A DNA stretch of 64,000 nucleotides from Denitrovibrio acetiphilus DSM 12809. GTDB lineage: Bacteria > Chrysiogenota > Deferribacteres > Deferribacterales > Geovibrionaceae. The notes beneath the pieces were generated by a model, which saw nothing but the letters and a program-made list of their open reading frames with translations, ran no database searches and had not been told where the DNA came from. Location of the stretch: positions 2,914,001-2,978,000 of the forward strand of contig NC_013943.1 of NCBI RefSeq assembly GCF_000025725.1. Reading direction: 5' to 3'. The translations under genes were made by a program, and so were the position numbers. Positions 1 to 9,181 of the stretch are shown one piece after another; position 1 is the first letter of the stretch, and the number at the start of each line of letters is the position of its first letter.

Positions 1-121
1 TGACTCTGTAATTCTTGTTAAAGACAACACTTTATGGGAGGTTACTGTCAGCTTCAACAGTGACAATGTAAAACTCAGAAACCTTGCGGAAAAAATATTC
101 AACTCTGTAGAAATTCGCTAG
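1..121 (+). CDS. 3' end of an unidentified gene
   Basis: A reading frame open from the left edge ends at TAG (119-121) and codes for 39 residues finishing in NSVEIR. The visible piece alternates polar and hydrophobic residues (VILVKDN, LWEVTVSFNSDN), which suggests beta structure, then a short helix (LRNLAEKIFNS). The fragment is too short to assign a family. It converges on the O-antigen ligase gene, leaving about 80 bases between the two stops. That it is a real gene end rests only on the open frame and the amino-acid composition. Confidence 0.4.
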   Translation, partial: DSVILVKDNTLWEVTVSFNSDNVKLRNLAEKIFNSVEIR

Positions 122-203
122 GCAAACCGCACATATCAGTGCCATTGCAAAAGAGGGCATTACAGAATAATCCTGTCATGCCTATGATTGATTGTATGCC
201 GAG

Positions 204-1376
204 CTAGCTGACGTCATGGTCTGTTTCAGTCTCATCGCACTTTTCAGCTACGCCGATTGACGGTCTTCCCGGAGCCAATGTCAGCCCCACGACAGACAGA
301 CATGTCATTACAACTTCCGAGTCGGAGAGGTTATTCTCGGTGAGCCCCTCCAGAAGAAAAACCACAAAGACAAACATCCCAACCTTTATAAACGGGCTGC
401 ATTTACTTCGCCTATAGATCTCCCACATTAATGTCCCGATAAAGCCAAGCAAGGCAAAAAGACCAAAGAAACCGTGCAAAAAAGTATATTGAATATATGA
501 ATTATGTGCATGTGCTCGGCTTGATGTCGGCACGTTTATATACTTTGAAACTTCATCCTTAAAATTACCCTTACCATATCCAAAAAAAGGTCTGAGCATA
601 ATTGCTTCACTTGCGGCTTCCCACAGCACAAGGCGTGTTCCTATTGAGGACTCTGTCTTGTGAATGTTGTCGATAGTCACTGTAAAGCGCTCTCTCACCT
701 GCGGATCAGCATAAATCCCCCCGCAAATCAAAGCTATAAGCACAATCCCCCCGACAACTCCTTTCAGGTGATACCTGTACACCACCAGCGCAAACCCCGT
801 GATGAGCAGTGAAAATATGGGACCTCTGCTGCCGGAAAGCACTAATCCAACCAGACATATCAGAAAAGTAGCAACAGTGAGGGCAAGCTGTTTTTTATTT
901 TTATAAAGTTTCATTACCAACAGCCCCAGAGCTGTAATGCAGATAAGAGCTGCCACGTTGCCATATGTCAGTGAATGCGTTAGGAACCCCTGAAGACGAT
1001 CAACCTTACCGGAGAAATATTCATAAAGACCAAAAACCGTAGTTAATATCCCCCCTGCGAACAGCCACATCAGATACCCCGCTTTATCTCTCCCCTCGAA
1101 AACGACGTAAATCACAGGGAGATATAAAAGCACCCAGAAGCTTTTGAGTCTGGGCAGGGACTTACCAGGGTTCACACCTATAAAGGTCGATATAATCTCA
1201 GCTACAACCATAAGCAAAAAAAAGATGAAGAATCCTTTCTTAAAAACCGAATAATCTTTCGTCTTATATATCTTATATATCGCTATTAATATAATAAGTC
1301 CAAACGTACCCTCCGCAGCAGAGATCGACACAGGGTTTGCCAGAGCGCCAAATTTTAATAATATATCTATTGCCAA
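204..1376 (-). CDS. O-antigen ligase / polymerase (Wzy_C) family membrane protein
   Basis: A 390-residue polytopic inner-membrane protein with about ten hydrophobic segments. The Wzy_C core is recognisable: SGSRGP near residues 181-186, GTRLVLWEAA at 246-255 and the periplasmic-loop motif HAHNSYIQ at 289-296. In this family (WaaL ligases, Wzy polymerases) the loop between the late membrane segments joins or polymerises undecaprenyl-linked glycans at the periplasmic face. Sequence alone does not separate ligase from polymerase. The start is a TTG preceded by GAGGGG. The gene lies 61 bases downstream of the RND permease on the same strand, so it may share its transcript, although the functions differ. 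It fits the scattered O-antigen genes elsewhere in the window. Confidence 0.8.
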   Translation of the reverse strand: MAIDILLKFGALANPVSISAAEGTFGLIILIAIYKIYKTKDYSVFKKGFFIFFLLMVVAEIISTFIGVNPGKSLPRLKSFWVLLYLPVIYVVFEGRDKAGYLMWLFAGGILTTVFGLYEYFSGKVDRLQGFLTHSLTYGNVAALICITALGLLVMKLYKNKKQLALTVATFLICLVGLVLSGSRGPIFSLLITGFALVVYRYHLKGVVGGIVLIALICGGIYADPQVRERFTVTIDNIHKTESSIGTRLVLWEAASEAIMLRPFFGYGKGNFKDEVSKYINVPTSSRAHAHNSYIQYTFLHGFFGLFALLGFIGTLMWEIYRRSKCSPFIKVGMFVFVVFLLEGLTENNLSDSEVVMTCLSVVGLTLAPGRPSIGVAEKCDETETDHDVS

Positions 1377-1437
1377 TTTTCCCCTCTATTCATAATAATG
1401 CGAGTCCATTATACATCCCTAAAATAGAGCAGACAAA

Positions 1438-4400
1438 CTATTTATCTGATCTTTTGTTTATTACCCAGATACGCACACGTTCCAGAAGTTCATATTCAGC
1501 AGGGACTATCAGCAGCGTAAGCAATGTAGCACTGGCAAGACCGCTGCAAAAGGCAGTTGCCATACTGGACCACTCAAGAGACTTATTCGGGAACCCCACA
1601 GCCATCGGCAGAAGACCAAGAATAGTAGTCACCGTTGTTATCAGAACAGGACGCATCCGCTGACTGCATGCTGTGAGTACAGCATCTCTCAGAGCCATGC
1701 CTTCCCTGCGTCTGGCATTCATAAAGTCTATCAGTATGAGTGAGTCATTAACAGCTACCCCAGCCAAACCAACAACAGCGATAAAACTCTGCACGGTGAA
1801 AGTTGATCTTGTCAGAAACAGACCGTAAACCACACCGATAATTGCAAACGCTATCGCCGACAAAATCAGTACCGGCTGAAAATAGTCATTAAACTGTGCC
1901 GCCAAAACAAGATATATAGCAAGAATAGCTATTATAAATGCCATAAACAGTGAGCGAAATGCCCTCGACGTCTCTTCAAACTCACCACCGAATGCCACCA
2001 CCACACCTGGGTATTTTACGGCTATATCCTTAAATTCTGTTTTCACAAGATTCTGGACACGACTCGGCGTCAACCCTGAATTATCTGTAATATCAGCGGT
2101 AACAGTTATCGCCGGCTTACCGTTATAACGCCTCATAACATTCGGCTCTGTGCTATATACGATCTCTGCAACATCTTGCAGGTATACAGGGCGGGTACTG
2201 TTCTCAATAACAGGGAGCATCAAAACATCTTCCGGTGACCCCACCCCTTCGGATGTGTAATTATAAGCATCAGTGTTCTTGACAAGTTTTACTTTCAGAT
2301 CTACTTCATCGTCAAGCGAGCGGAACTTACCTGCATACATCCCGTTCAGCGCGCCGGAGGCAACGCCTACCACTGTAGTTTCATCCAGCCCGTATTCCCG
2401 TATCTTATCTGCCTTTGCCTTTATAGTGAAAGAGACCTGCTCTTTAGCACGATTATCCTGAAGCTCCTGAAGCCCGCTTGTCTCACTGTTACTACGCAGA
2501 AATGCCATAATTTCATTTGCTGCACTTTCAGCAGTTTCAAGCGAATTGGCAGTGACACGGATATTAACATCTTTCCCCACCGGAGGCCCTGAGTTCTCAC
2601 CGAAGATATTGACTTCCGGCAAAACTCCCCAATCGCTCTTATGCTCTGCTGCAAAGCTTTTAAAATCTTCCCTCAGATAATCAAGATATGCCAAAGCATT
2701 ATTATCGAAAATATCGCCGAATTCCTGATCCTCGACATTCGGCAGTGTCACAATAATTGATCCGTAATAGTGCCCCCTGTGCCGGACATAATCCACATCT
2801 TCGTAAAATCCTGCATAACCGGAAGCAGAAGAAGCCTCAGCTTTCCCCTTTGCCATAATATATGCAGAATAATCACGTATAACCTTATCTGTGACCTCAA
2901 GCGGAGTCCCAGTGGGCAGCTCAAATGTTACATGATACCTGTAAAAGCTATCCGGGAAAAACTTCACTTTAATAAGCGGAACAGCCCCCGTAGCAGACAA
3001 AACCAATATCGCAACCGCTATCCAAAAGACAACTGTCATCACCACCAGAGTCTTTACGGAGTTATTAAGAAGTGACGTTACGACTCTACTGTAAAAATTC
3101 CACGCATGAGCAAACACACCGCTTTTGACATGTGCCAGATCATCTCCGTCATGACTGCTGACCTTTTTCGGTCCCCATTCATAGTAATGAACGGGCAGTA
3201 TAATAAGCGCTTCCAGCAGTGATGCCGCCAGAGCAAAGATCACTGTCAAAGGGATAAAAGCAAAGAAGTCTCCTGTACTCCCCGTCATGATGAACATCGG
3301 GACAAATGCGAGAATTGTCGTCAGAGCAGAGCTTGTAACGGGTATGAATATTTCAGCAGTCCCGTCACGTACAGCCTTTGCCATGGATTTGCCATTCTGT
3401 AGGTGCCTATATATATTTTCAACAATAATTACAGAATCATCAACGATAATCCCTGAGATCAGCACAAACGAAAAGATTGTAATAGTGTTTATCGAATATC
3501 CGAAAAGGCTGTTCATCAAAACAGCAAAAAGTATGGAAAAAGGTATACCGACAGATGTAAGCATAGCGTTACGAAACCCAAGCACAAGCCATAGGATAAC
3601 CATCACAAAGGCTATCCCCATAAGCATATTTCCGCCGAGCACATGCACAGAATCTTCTATCTCCAGAGTGGAATCCTGCGTATAATAAACAGAGATCCCT
3701 TCGCCTGCGTGACGTTCGGCGAATGAATCCGCCTCCTGCCTGACAGCTTTTGCTATAGTTCCGGTGTCTCCGTCACGAAGCTTTTTGACTATGAGCTGTA
3801 CGGTGCTTTTCCCGTTGACTGACACCATAATGTCAGGGTCTCTGTTGCTCAGACCGGCATAAACTGTTAAGTCACGGACACGTATAAAGTTTCCGTCACC
3901 ATCTTTGCGAACCACGGCATCAAGTACAGCGTCCTGCGAGGAGAAACGCTCTCCGGTATCCATTGCATACTCTGTATCCCCTTTCCTGAAAACCCCCGCA
4001 GGAATTTTGCTGTTTGCCTGCTGAACAGCACCGGCGGCCTCCGCGAAAGAGACCCCATACTCTCTCAGCCTTTGCGGGGAAAGAGCCACATGGAATTCAT
4101 CCTCAAAATCACCGGAAGTCGATATACTCTCCACCATAGGAACCTTACGAAGGTCAGTTTTAAGCTCTTCTGCAAGAAGGTCGAGGGTTTTGTTTGAAAC
4201 ATCTCCGGCGATATTCACCGCTATAACAGGCAGGAATGCTTCAGTGTCTACATATATAAAAAGGGGCTCATCAACTTCATCCGGAAGATCATTCTTAATA
4301 TTCAGAATCTTCAGGCGCATCTCATCGTAAAGATCCCGATAATCCGAGTCGTCTATAAATTTAACCTGCATAACGGAAATGTTCCGCATGGAGCTGGACT

Positions 4401-4644
4401 GAATATATTCGACATTTTCCAGATCTTCGATAGCGTCTTCGAGTTTTTTTGTAACAAGGCTTTCCACATCCTCAGGCGATGCACCGTAATAAACTGTATA
4501 AACGAACACCTGACCGATATCTACGGGGGGCATGTTCTGAACAGGAGATGTATTGAAACTGTTAACTCCTGCGATAAGCAAAATCATGAAAACGACATTT
4601 ACAACAACTCTTTTTGAAAGGACGAATTCTATAAAACGTTTCAC
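1438..4644 (-). CDS. RND family efflux transporter permease (AcrB/MexB type)
   Basis: At 1068 residues this is the usual size of an AcrB/HAE-type resistance-nodulation-division pump, which exports substrates by proton antiport across the inner membrane and works with an adaptor and an outer-membrane channel. It has the N-terminal membrane helix, two large periplasmic porter regions and two blocks of membrane helices. The proton-relay aspartate pair is visible in SGIIVDDSVIIVENIY, and the second half carries GLAGVAVNDSLILIDF. The start overlaps the adaptor gene's stop by four bases (ATGA), so the pair is translationally coupled. No TolC-like gene is in view. The substrate cannot be read from the sequence. 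Confidence 0.93.
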   Translation of the reverse strand: MKRFIEFVLSKRVVVNVVFMILLIAGVNSFNTSPVQNMPPVDIGQVFVYTVYYGASPEDVESLVTKKLEDAIEDLENVEYIQSSSMRNISVMQVKFIDDSDYRDLYDEMRLKILNIKNDLPDEVDEPLFIYVDTEAFLPVIAVNIAGDVSNKTLDLLAEELKTDLRKVPMVESISTSGDFEDEFHVALSPQRLREYGVSFAEAAGAVQQANSKIPAGVFRKGDTEYAMDTGERFSSQDAVLDAVVRKDGDGNFIRVRDLTVYAGLSNRDPDIMVSVNGKSTVQLIVKKLRDGDTGTIAKAVRQEADSFAERHAGEGISVYYTQDSTLEIEDSVHVLGGNMLMGIAFVMVILWLVLGFRNAMLTSVGIPFSILFAVLMNSLFGYSINTITIFSFVLISGIIVDDSVIIVENIYRHLQNGKSMAKAVRDGTAEIFIPVTSSALTTILAFVPMFIMTGSTGDFFAFIPLTVIFALAASLLEALIILPVHYYEWGPKKVSSHDGDDLAHVKSGVFAHAWNFYSRVVTSLLNNSVKTLVVMTVVFWIAVAILVLSATGAVPLIKVKFFPDSFYRYHVTFELPTGTPLEVTDKVIRDYSAYIMAKGKAEASSASGYAGFYEDVDYVRHRGHYYGSIIVTLPNVEDQEFGDIFDNNALAYLDYLREDFKSFAAEHKSDWGVLPEVNIFGENSGPPVGKDVNIRVTANSLETAESAANEIMAFLRSNSETSGLQELQDNRAKEQVSFTIKAKADKIREYGLDETTVVGVASGALNGMYAGKFRSLDDEVDLKVKLVKNTDAYNYTSEGVGSPEDVLMLPVIENSTRPVYLQDVAEIVYSTEPNVMRRYNGKPAITVTADITDNSGLTPSRVQNLVKTEFKDIAVKYPGVVVAFGGEFEETSRAFRSLFMAFIIAILAIYLVLAAQFNDYFQPVLILSAIAFAIIGVVYGLFLTRSTFTVQSFIAVVGLAGVAVNDSLILIDFMNARRREGMALRDAVLTACSQRMRPVLITTVTTILGLLPMAVGFPNKSLEWSSMATAFCSGLASATLLTLLIVPAEYELLERVRIWVINKRSDK

Positions 4645-5618
4645 TTATCAACCGCCCGAAGCTCCATCCCGACATGCAGCTTCTCTGATGGGGCAAGTAT
4701 TACCATGTCCCCGTCACGTCCGACAATCTGCACATGAATTTCTTCCTCACCTGAAAAAATACGGGCATTCGCATAGCGTTCATTCACAGCTCTCTTGTCA
4801 ACCATATAACCAGAAACATTTGTAACAACAGGGATCTCCACAAGTAGCCCTCCAACACCCTGCATCTTTATACCGATCTCTGCCTGACGCTTCCTTGTGG
4901 TTTCGTCAAATGCGGGGTTAATTTTTGTGACATTCCCTTTTTGTTCTGCACCATCAACAATAATATCAAACTCATTTCTGGATGTAAGATAATCGATCTG
5001 AGCATTGTCTACAAAAACAGGTACGATAAGCTCTCTGAAATCACCAGCAGTGGCTATCACATCTCCGGCATTAACCAGCTCTCCCTCTTCGAGGGGTTTT
5101 GATGTTATCTGCCAGCCTGCAGGAACTCTGATATACTGCCTCCGGAGTTTTTCCCGCAGTTCCGCAAGGTTTATCTCCAGAGAACGCTTCTCTATAAGCA
5201 GCTCCTCACGACTCAAAACCGCCTGATCAAGGGACTGTCTGGCGCTGTCCAGTCTGCTCTCAGATTCTGCCTGACTTGCATAAAGGGAATCTACTCTGGT
5301 AAATTCTTTTTTGAGATACTCAATACTGTTTTCAAGCTTTCTGACAGATGCATCTATCTTCCCGATTGAATTTTCAACGGAATCAATACTGAATTTTGTA
5401 AAAACCGGATCAATAACAGCAAACACTGAACCATCAGAAGTTTCACCCATGTCCAGATTTACCTGTGTAAGCCTGCCTGAGGTTTCTGCCGTGACAGTCA
5501 TTGTCTTAATCGCTCGAGTGTAGCCTGTTATGACAGAATGTTTTTTCGCCGGTAAAAGAGTGAATGAATAAGAATTAAAACTGAAGAAAAGAGCTATTAT
5601 GAAAAAGAACCTAACCAT
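4641..5618 (-). CDS. RND efflux periplasmic adaptor (membrane fusion protein)
   Basis: A 325-residue membrane-fusion protein that would bridge the RND permease (next gene, ATGA overlap) to an outer-membrane channel. It opens with a signal-type segment (VRFFFIIALFFSFNSYSF). A lipoyl/barrel-sandwich half follows (VTAETSGRLTQVNLDMGE), then a helical hairpin with coiled-coil heptads (IEYLKKEFTRVDSLYASQAES), the second lipoyl half (GWQITSKPLEEGELVNAGDVIATAG) and a beta-barrel region. ATG at 5618 is preferred to the TTG four codons upstream because that TTG lies inside the purine-rich ribosome-binding stretch. Length is near the short end for the family. Confidence 0.88.
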   Translation of the reverse strand: MVRFFFIIALFFSFNSYSFTLLPAKKHSVITGYTRAIKTMTVTAETSGRLTQVNLDMGETSDGSVFAVIDPVFTKFSIDSVENSIGKIDASVRKLENSIEYLKKEFTRVDSLYASQAESESRLDSARQSLDQAVLSREELLIEKRSLEINLAELREKLRRQYIRVPAGWQITSKPLEEGELVNAGDVIATAGDFRELIVPVFVDNAQIDYLTSRNEFDIIVDGAEQKGNVTKINPAFDETTRKRQAEIGIKMQGVGGLLVEIPVVTNVSGYMVDKRAVNERYANARIFSGEEEIHVQIVGRDGDMVILAPSEKLHVGMELRAVDK

Positions 5619-5826
5619 ACGCACCCCCAAACAAAGCTCAATAAATAGAGTTTAACGAATAATTTGAAAATGTATATAGATTCCCACGGTGAAAACTGTG
5701 GTTTTATTGCTTCGCACGTGTTTAACACACGAAAGCTACAACTTCGTTGTCACAGCCAGAGCATATGTAAAATACGTCACTGCTAAGCCCGCAGGGGTGT
5801 GGCAGCCTCTGGACTCGTTAATCCTG

Positions 5827-5859
5827 AGATTGCTTCGTCATTACATTCCTCGCAATGAC
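5827..5859. repeat. Half-copy of a dispersed intergenic repeat
   Basis: This 33-base segment begins AGATTGCTTCGTCAT and ends TTCCTCGCAATGAC. It matches 17937-17969 at 30 of 33 positions. Here only the right arm is clear, whereas at 17.9 kb both inverted arms are present. Both copies are intergenic and non-coding, as expected of a REP-like element. Confidence 0.7.
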
Positions 5860-5883
5860 TTATAAGCTCTAACATACAAGCAT

Positions 5884-5908
5884 AAAAAAGGCGGGTATTA
5901 TACCCGCC
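5884..5908 (-). terminator. Rho-independent terminator of the alcohol dehydrogenase gene
   Basis: A perfect 8-base-pair stem, GGCGGGTA with TACCCGCC, closes a 3-base loop (5890-5908). Read on the minus strand it is followed by six T residues. It starts 11 bases past the dehydrogenase stop codon. Confidence 0.9.
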
Positions 5909-5918
5909 CTGTAGATTC

Positions 5919-6956
5919 TTACACCTCAATAATAACTTTAAGCGCCTTAGTGTCTGCCGCCCTGCTGAAGACATCATATGCTTCTATTATATCATCAAGC
6001 TTAAATCTGTGGGTGATAAGCATAGCCGGATCAATCGTTTCCGCCTCAACTGTTTTCAGCAGCATAGGCGTGGAAACGGTATCCACAAGCCTGGTTGTGA
6101 TACTTATGTTATGAGCCCAGAGATCCTCCAGGTGCAGATCAGCCTTTACTCCGTGGACACCGATATTGGCAATCACACCCCCGGCACCAACAAGCCTCTG
6201 ACAAAGCACAAAAGTCGAAGGTATGCCCACAGCCTCAATAGAAGTATCAACACCTCTGCCGCCTGTAAGCTCCATCACTTTGCTGATGGGGTCTGTATTT
6301 TTATTATTAATGGTGTGTGTAGCGCCGAATTTCTTTGACACTGCCAGCCTGTTGTCATCCAAATCTATCATAATGAGCATAGACGGAGAGTAAAATTTCG
6401 CTGTCAGCAGAGCAGCAAGCCCTATAGGTCCCGCACCTACTATCGCCACAGTGCCTCCGGGGGCAACTTTACCGTTCAGCACCCCACACTCAAACCCAGT
6501 GGGCAGAATATCGCTAAGCATAACCAGAGCTCCTTCATCCGCCCCTTCGGGAATGTGGTAAAGGCTCGTATCAGCATGAGGGGTGCGGACATACTCAGCC
6601 TGTGTGCCGTCAATAGTATTGCCGAGTATCCAGCCTCCGTCCACACAGTGCGAAGGGATCCCCTTTCGACAATATTCACATCTCCCACAAGCGCTTATAC
6701 AAGAGATAAGCACCCTGTCACCCGATTTAAATGATCTGACGCCGTCCCCTACTTTCTCAACAACCCCCACACCTTCATGACCGAGAACACGCCCCGGTGT
6801 ACAACTTGGTACATCTCCTTTGAGTATATGCAGGTCAGTTCCGCATATGGTTGTTTTTGTGATTTTAACGACTGCATCTCCTGCGTCCAAGACATCAGGA
6901 ACAGGACGTTCCTCCACAACCTTTTTTCCCGGACCGTTGTAAACCAGTGCTTTCAT
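5919..6956 (-). CDS. Zinc-dependent alcohol dehydrogenase (MDR family)
   Basis: A 345-residue medium-chain dehydrogenase/reductase, likely oxidising a small alcohol or reducing an aldehyde with NAD(P)H in the cytoplasm. Catalytic-zinc ligands are seen in TTICGTDLHI and GRVLGHEGVGVV. Structural-zinc cysteines are in CGRCEYCRKGIPSHC. The Rossmann motif GAGPIGLAA is in the middle of the protein. ATG at 6956 is chosen because GGAGG lies seven bases upstream; the ATG four codons earlier overlaps that site. The gene is monocistronic, with a strong terminator downstream. The true substrate is unknown; the nearest general description is a class III-like or isopropanol/butanediol-type dehydrogenase. 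Confidence 0.9.
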   Translation of the reverse strand: MKALVYNGPGKKVVEERPVPDVLDAGDAVVKITKTTICGTDLHILKGDVPSCTPGRVLGHEGVGVVEKVGDGVRSFKSGDRVLISCISACGRCEYCRKGIPSHCVDGGWILGNTIDGTQAEYVRTPHADTSLYHIPEGADEGALVMLSDILPTGFECGVLNGKVAPGGTVAIVGAGPIGLAALLTAKFYSPSMLIMIDLDDNRLAVSKKFGATHTINNKNTDPISKVMELTGGRGVDTSIEAVGIPSTFVLCQRLVGAGGVIANIGVHGVKADLHLEDLWAHNISITTRLVDTVSTPMLLKTVEAETIDPAMLITHRFKLDDIIEAYDVFSRAADTKALKVIIEV

Positions 6957-7172
6957 AGTTTCCTCCAAAGTATTGAGTTTGGAGCAGCAGCAGCTTTAAT
7001 CGGAACAGTTAACATCTCCGGCGCTGCCTTAAGCCCCATAGGTTAAGCCATGCGCCAATAAATAAAACGGCGCATATGTTCAGTGAAATATACTTACTTG
7101 TAAATATAGTCCACAAAACGTGCGCCGCAATTGATTTACATACATATTAAAGTTAAAGCTTCAAAAGATTGC

Positions 7173-8312
7173 TTAGCTTTTTGTCAAAACCGCCCCGAAA
7201 AATCCATCCGCATCATTTTTATACGGAAGCGAACGGAAGAAATCACCGTCCTTGAAATCCTCATCACATGAAGGAGTGACAAGTTTAAAAGAGCTGTCCC
7301 ATTCCATAAATTCCTTTATAACATCCACGGTTTCTTCATCCTCCATAGAGCAAACGGAATAAATGATCTTGCCCCCTTTGCTGAGAAATTTTGAAACTTT
7401 TTTCAGGATACCGAACTGTCTTCTGGCATTTTCTTTTATATCTTTCTCGTTTCTGAACCAGCGTACTTCCGGATGGCGCTTTATTGTACCGAGGGCGCTG
7501 CATGGAGCGTCAAGCATTATAAGGTCAAACTCCGCCTCAGTTTCCATCTCAAAAATATCATTTTTGATGCAGTCCACATTACCGAGACCGAGTTCAGTCA
7601 TATTCTCTTTCAGCTTTTCAAACCGCTTATAGTATTTCTCAACAGCGAATATTCTGGCATCAGGATATGTCTTCGCGAGCACGAATGTCTTCCCGCCCGG
7701 CGCAGCGCAGCAGTCAAGAATAGACATGGGCAGACACTCACCTGCCAGCTTCGCCACAGAATATGACGCTCTGTCCATTATGTAGTGGTCATCACTCTTC
7801 TCTTCCAGCTTATCTATCTTCATGGTGTCAGTATCCACGCCATAGAATGACGGCTTCTGGTTCAGATCCGTGAGGAAAACATCTAGCTCATCCCCCAGCT
7901 TGGTCTCCCAGCGTTTGACAAACCACTCAGGAAAATCTTCTCTTACGTTATACTCACTGAGAAATTCTTCTTTCCTGCGTCCGACATTACGCAGAACAGC
8001 ATTGACAAAACTGCGCTTGTTCATCTGCACAAGGATCACAGATTCGTTAACCGCGGCGTAATCGGGGATGTCGTCCATAAAAAGTATCTGACAGGTACCC
8101 AGTGCCAGAGCAGCTCTGAGCTCCGGCCCGGGCATCTCTGTATAAAGTTTATCAAGACACTTCTCAATGAAGCCGAGGTGTCTGAATGTTTCGAAATATA
8201 TCTTTCTGTAAAGTCTCTGCTCTGCGGAATCTTCGAAATAATCTTCACGCAGAACACCTTTGTAATATGATTTTAAGACATCAAAGAGTCTCTTTCTGTA
8301 TCTGTCCGCCAT
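7173..8312 (-). CDS. rsmB: RsmB/NOP-family rRNA m5C methyltransferase
   Basis: A SAM-dependent RNA cytosine-5 methyltransferase of 379 residues. The N-terminal NusB-like helical domain (about 1-130) includes AVNESVILV. A Rossmann methyltransferase domain follows, with LDCCAAPGGKTF as the SAM loop, LDAPCSALGTIKRHPEVRW as motif IV and YSVCSMEDEE, whose cysteine is the expected nucleophile. E. coli RsmB modifies 16S rRNA C967. This protein is about 50 residues shorter, so the exact target is inferred. Its ATG overlaps the htpX stop by one base (TAATG), placing it last in the operon fmt-DUF116-htpX-rsmB. Confidence 0.9.
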   Translation of the reverse strand: MADRYRKRLFDVLKSYYKGVLREDYFEDSAEQRLYRKIYFETFRHLGFIEKCLDKLYTEMPGPELRAALALGTCQILFMDDIPDYAAVNESVILVQMNKRSFVNAVLRNVGRRKEEFLSEYNVREDFPEWFVKRWETKLGDELDVFLTDLNQKPSFYGVDTDTMKIDKLEEKSDDHYIMDRASYSVAKLAGECLPMSILDCCAAPGGKTFVLAKTYPDARIFAVEKYYKRFEKLKENMTELGLGNVDCIKNDIFEMETEAEFDLIMLDAPCSALGTIKRHPEVRWFRNEKDIKENARRQFGILKKVSKFLSKGGKIIYSVCSMEDEETVDVIKEFMEWDSSFKLVTPSCDEDFKDGDFFRSLPYKNDADGFFGAVLTKS

Positions 8313-9181
8313 TAGCCTATCTTCTCAGCTAGAGCATTAAGGCGTTTAATCCGCTCTTCCACAGGCGGGTGAGTGGCAAACAGCGAAAGCAGACTTTTCC
8401 CTTTCAGGGGGTTGATTATCATCATATGTGCTGTTGCGGCATTTGCGTTCTCCATGGGGATATAATCCGCTGTTCCGGATATCTTCGCAAGGGCACTGGC
8501 AAGGGCTCTGGGCTTATGCGACAGATGCGCTCCACGTTCGTCAGCCAGATATTCCCTTGAGCGGGAGATTGTCATCTGCACTATCATGGCAGCGATAGGG
8601 GCAAGTATGCTCACAACTATCAGCACAACTATGCCACCGGGGCTTCCGCCCTCATCGTTATCACGGCTAAAACCACCGAAAATAGCAGCGAATCTTGCCC
8701 AGTCAGCAAGCATCATTATCGCACCTGCAAATGTTGCAGCGATAGTTCCTATAAGGATATCACGACCATAGATGTGGGAAAGTTCGTGGGCAAGAACACC
8801 CTCAAGCTCGTCCTCATTCAATATCTGCATGATACCTGTTGTAACGGCAACAACTCCATGCTCGGGGTTTCTCCCTGTCGCAAATGCGTTAGGTGCCGGG
8901 TTATTAACTATATAGACCTTCGGCATAGGAAGGTTGCCCTTTGTGGCAAGGTTTCTCACTATTCTGTAAAGGTCTGGCGCATCTGCTTCGTTTGCTTCTT
9001 TTGCACGGTACATTTTCAGAACTATTTTGTCGCTGAACCAGTACGAAAAGAAATTCATAAGCAAAGCAAATCCGAATGCGAAAATCACACCGCTACGGCC
9101 GCCAAGCACTCCACCGACTGCTATAAAAAGCACCGTGAGAACTGTCATAAATAATGCGGTCTTAAGCGTATTGCTGGTCAT
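8312..9181 (-). CDS. htpX: HtpX-like M48 membrane metalloprotease
   Basis: A 289-residue inner-membrane zinc protease for quality control of membrane proteins. Two N-terminal membrane helices (about 8-50) precede the zinc motif HELSH (His132, Glu133, His136). The third ligand is expected in SREYLADE (near residue 208), after a second hydrophobic pair. Length matches the family (about 285-295). The start overlaps the DUF116 stop by four bases (ATGA). The position between fmt and rsmB suggests housekeeping expression, although E. coli htpX is envelope-stress induced. No stress promoter is visible here. Confidence 0.93.
   Translation of the reverse strand: MTSNTLKTALFMTVLTVLFIAVGGVLGGRSGVIFAFGFALLMNFFSYWFSDKIVLKMYRAKEANEADAPDLYRIVRNLATKGNLPMPKVYIVNNPAPNAFATGRNPEHGVVAVTTGIMQILNEDELEGVLAHELSHIYGRDILIGTIAATFAGAIMMLADWARFAAIFGGFSRDNDEGGSPGGIVVLIVVSILAPIAAMIVQMTISRSREYLADERGAHLSHKPRALASALAKISGTADYIPMENANAATAHMMIINPLKGKSLLSLFATHPPVEERIKRLNALAEKIG

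Larger units (their letters stand above)
5619..5918. other. Intergenic stretch with hairpins and a dispersed-repeat copy
   Basis: About 300 bases lie between the RND adaptor start and the alcohol dehydrogenase stop. No credible gene is present. The stretch holds an imperfect hairpin CCACGGT/ACTGTGG at 5684-5701, a copy of the dispersed repeat at 5827-5859, and the dehydrogenase terminator at 5884-5908. Confidence 0.6.
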
